6,579 bases of DNA from Desulfovibrio sp. (GTDB lineage Bacteria; Desulfobacterota; Desulfovibrionia; Desulfovibrionales; Desulfovibrionaceae). How positions within the stretch are numbered: the first letter of the stretch is position 1; each line of letters opens with the position of its first letter. This document shows, one piece after another, positions 5,735-6,579 of this stretch. Where the stretch lies: the NCBI GenBank assembly GCA_003512875.1, contig DONZ01000113.1, positions 1 through 6,579 of the forward strand. The letters are read 5' to 3'. The translations under genes were made by a program, and so were the position numbers. The notes under the pieces were generated by a model. It ran no database searches. It was not told where the DNA came from and saw only the letters and a list, made by a program, of their open reading frames with translations.

Positions 5735-6579
5735 TTATTCTATTTCAATGCCCATACTTTTATATTCATTGAGCTTATTACGCAATGTTCTGACGGAAAT
5801 TCCCAGCAATTCGGCAGCCTGCGTTCTGTTTCCGCGTGTCACTTCCAAGCCTTTTTTAATCATCAGCCGTTCCACTTCGTGCAGCGGCATAAGGGCTCCG
5901 GAAAATTCACCCGCACTTGTCTCCGAAGAAACTGCTGAAGAGCTCGGAGCGGAAGAAACAGCCTCTTCCGAATTTTCTTCCGTTATTTCAAAATCCCCCT
6001 GTTCCTGCTCCGCAAATTCATCCTCTTCGAACAAAGGCCAATTATCGGCATCAAGCAGAAAATGGGCGGAAACAATGTCTTTTCCCGCGGCAAGAAGGAC
6101 AGCCCTTTCCATGAGGTTTTGCAATTCACGGACATTTCCGGGCCATTCATATTTTTTCAGCCAAAGCAGCGCTTCCTGTGAAAATTTCGTTTGGGGCAGC
6201 GCATACTCTTTTGTGTACATTTCAAGAAAAAACTGGGCAAGTTCAACAACATCGCCGCCGCGTTCCCGAAGGGCGGGCAAACGCAAAGGAATGACATTTA
6301 AACGAAAATACAGGTCCTGACGGAATTTTCCCTCTTTAACCCAATCCTCCAAATTTCTGTTGGTCGTTGCGATAACGCGCACATCAACTTTAACCGTTTC
6401 CGTTCCACCGACTCTGTCGATTTCCCCTTCCTGCAAAGCACGCAAAAGTTTCGCCTGCAGCCCCAGTTCCATTTCGGAAATTTCGTCAAGCAGAAGAGTG
6501 CCGCCGCTCGCAAGCTCGAATTTGCCGATTTTTCGTCCTATCGCTCCTGTGAAGCTTCCTTTTTCATGCCCGAAAAGTT
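5735..6579 (-). CDS. Sigma-54-dependent transcriptional activator (NtrC family), N-terminus outside window
   Basis: The 5' part is cut off by the right edge. The frame is open to position 6579 and 280 residues are visible (numbered from the edge). The visible part is the second half of the AAA+ domain followed by a DNA-binding domain. Motifs are the sigma-54 contact loop GSFTGA (7-12; usual form GAFTGA), Walker B LLLDE (28-32), sensor I ATTN (70-73), [11 protein letters not shown] with the arginine-finger region (85-95), and the sensor II motif WPGNVREL (145-152). An unusual Ser/Glu-rich linker spans about 177-228. A Fis-type helix-turn-helix follows (about 232-271: [20 protein letters not shown]). 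Family members hydrolyse ATP to open promoters bound by sigma-54 RNA polymerase. The sensing domain (receiver, PAS, GAF or none) lies off-window, so the signal and targets are unknown. It ends 14 bases before the aconitase start and is likely cotranscribed. No clear sigma-54 (-24/-12) promoter is visible in the window. Confidence 0.95.
   Translation of the reverse strand, partial: LFGHEKGSFTGAIGRKIGKFELASGGTLLLDEISEMELGLQAKLLRALQEGEIDRVGGTETVKVDVRVIATTNRNLEDWVKEGKFRQDLYFRLNVIPLRLPALRERGGDVVELAQFFLEMYTKEYALPQTKFSQEALLWLKKYEWPGNVRELQNLMERAVLLAAGKDIVSAHFLLDADNWPLFEEDEFAEQEQGDFEITEENSEEAVSSAPSSSAVSSETSAGEFSGALMPLHEVERLMIKKGLEVTRGNRTQAAELLGISVRTLRNKLNEYKSMGIEIE
5894..6049 (-). other. Low-complexity Ser/Glu-rich linker in the sigma-54 activator
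   Basis: About 52 residues between the AAA+ core and the Fis-type HTH are nearly all Glu, Asp, Ser, Ala and Thr, including runs such as [14 protein letters not shown]. No secondary structure is expected. It is longer and more acidic than the linker I would expect between these domains in NtrC-type proteins. It could hold the DNA-binding domain at a distance from the ATPase ring. Confidence 0.6.

Noticed and set aside
5490..6320. Plus-strand open frame of 276 codons opposite the start of aconitase and the activator gene
   Set aside because: It lies antisense to two genes with clear family motifs, its product has no recognisable domain, and part of its Ser-rich composition is simply the complement of the activator's linker codons. 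It is a shadow frame.

Overview
The window looks like a chromosomal segment from a sulfate-reducing bacterium of the Desulfovibrio type (Desulfovibrionaceae), probably one with a fairly A+T-rich genome for that group. The strongest taxonomic evidence is a complete tetraheme type I cytochrome c3 gene. Its heme motif order and all eight axial histidines match the classic Desulfovibrio protein. The other genes (a sigma-54 activator, a short bacterial aconitase, a PpiD/SurA-like isomerase) fit but are less specific.

All five genes lie on the minus strand, so transcription runs from right to left. From the right edge: (1) the C-terminal part of a sigma-54-dependent activator, cut by the window edge; (2) a complete aconitate hydratase with a GTG start; (3) a complete membrane-anchored periplasmic peptidyl-prolyl isomerase of the PpiD type. 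Genes 1-2 and 2-3 are each separated by 14 bases with a Shine-Dalgarno sequence in the gap, so these three probably share a transcript. (4) Cytochrome c3 follows after a 108-base intergenic region with a good sigma-70-type promoter (perfect TTGACA -35 box), an inverted repeat over that box, and a strong Shine-Dalgarno sequence. (5) After a clear rho-independent terminator comes a long, very acidic hypothetical protein gene that runs off the left edge. It is not in any standard ORF list because its stop lies outside the window; I read it through 444 codons without a stop.

Functionally, aconitase serves the oxidative or biosynthetic citrate-to-2-oxoglutarate branch. PpiD helps fold exported proteins, and cytochrome c3 is the periplasmic electron carrier between hydrogenases or formate dehydrogenases and transmembrane redox complexes. 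There is no obvious single pathway joining them, and the window reads mainly as ordinary core genome. The least explained parts are the acidic repeat/coiled-coil protein, its placement directly behind a terminator, and the inverted repeat on the cytochrome promoter. No tRNA, rRNA, CRISPR array, mobile element or phage gene was seen, and no stretch over 300 bases lacks a gene.
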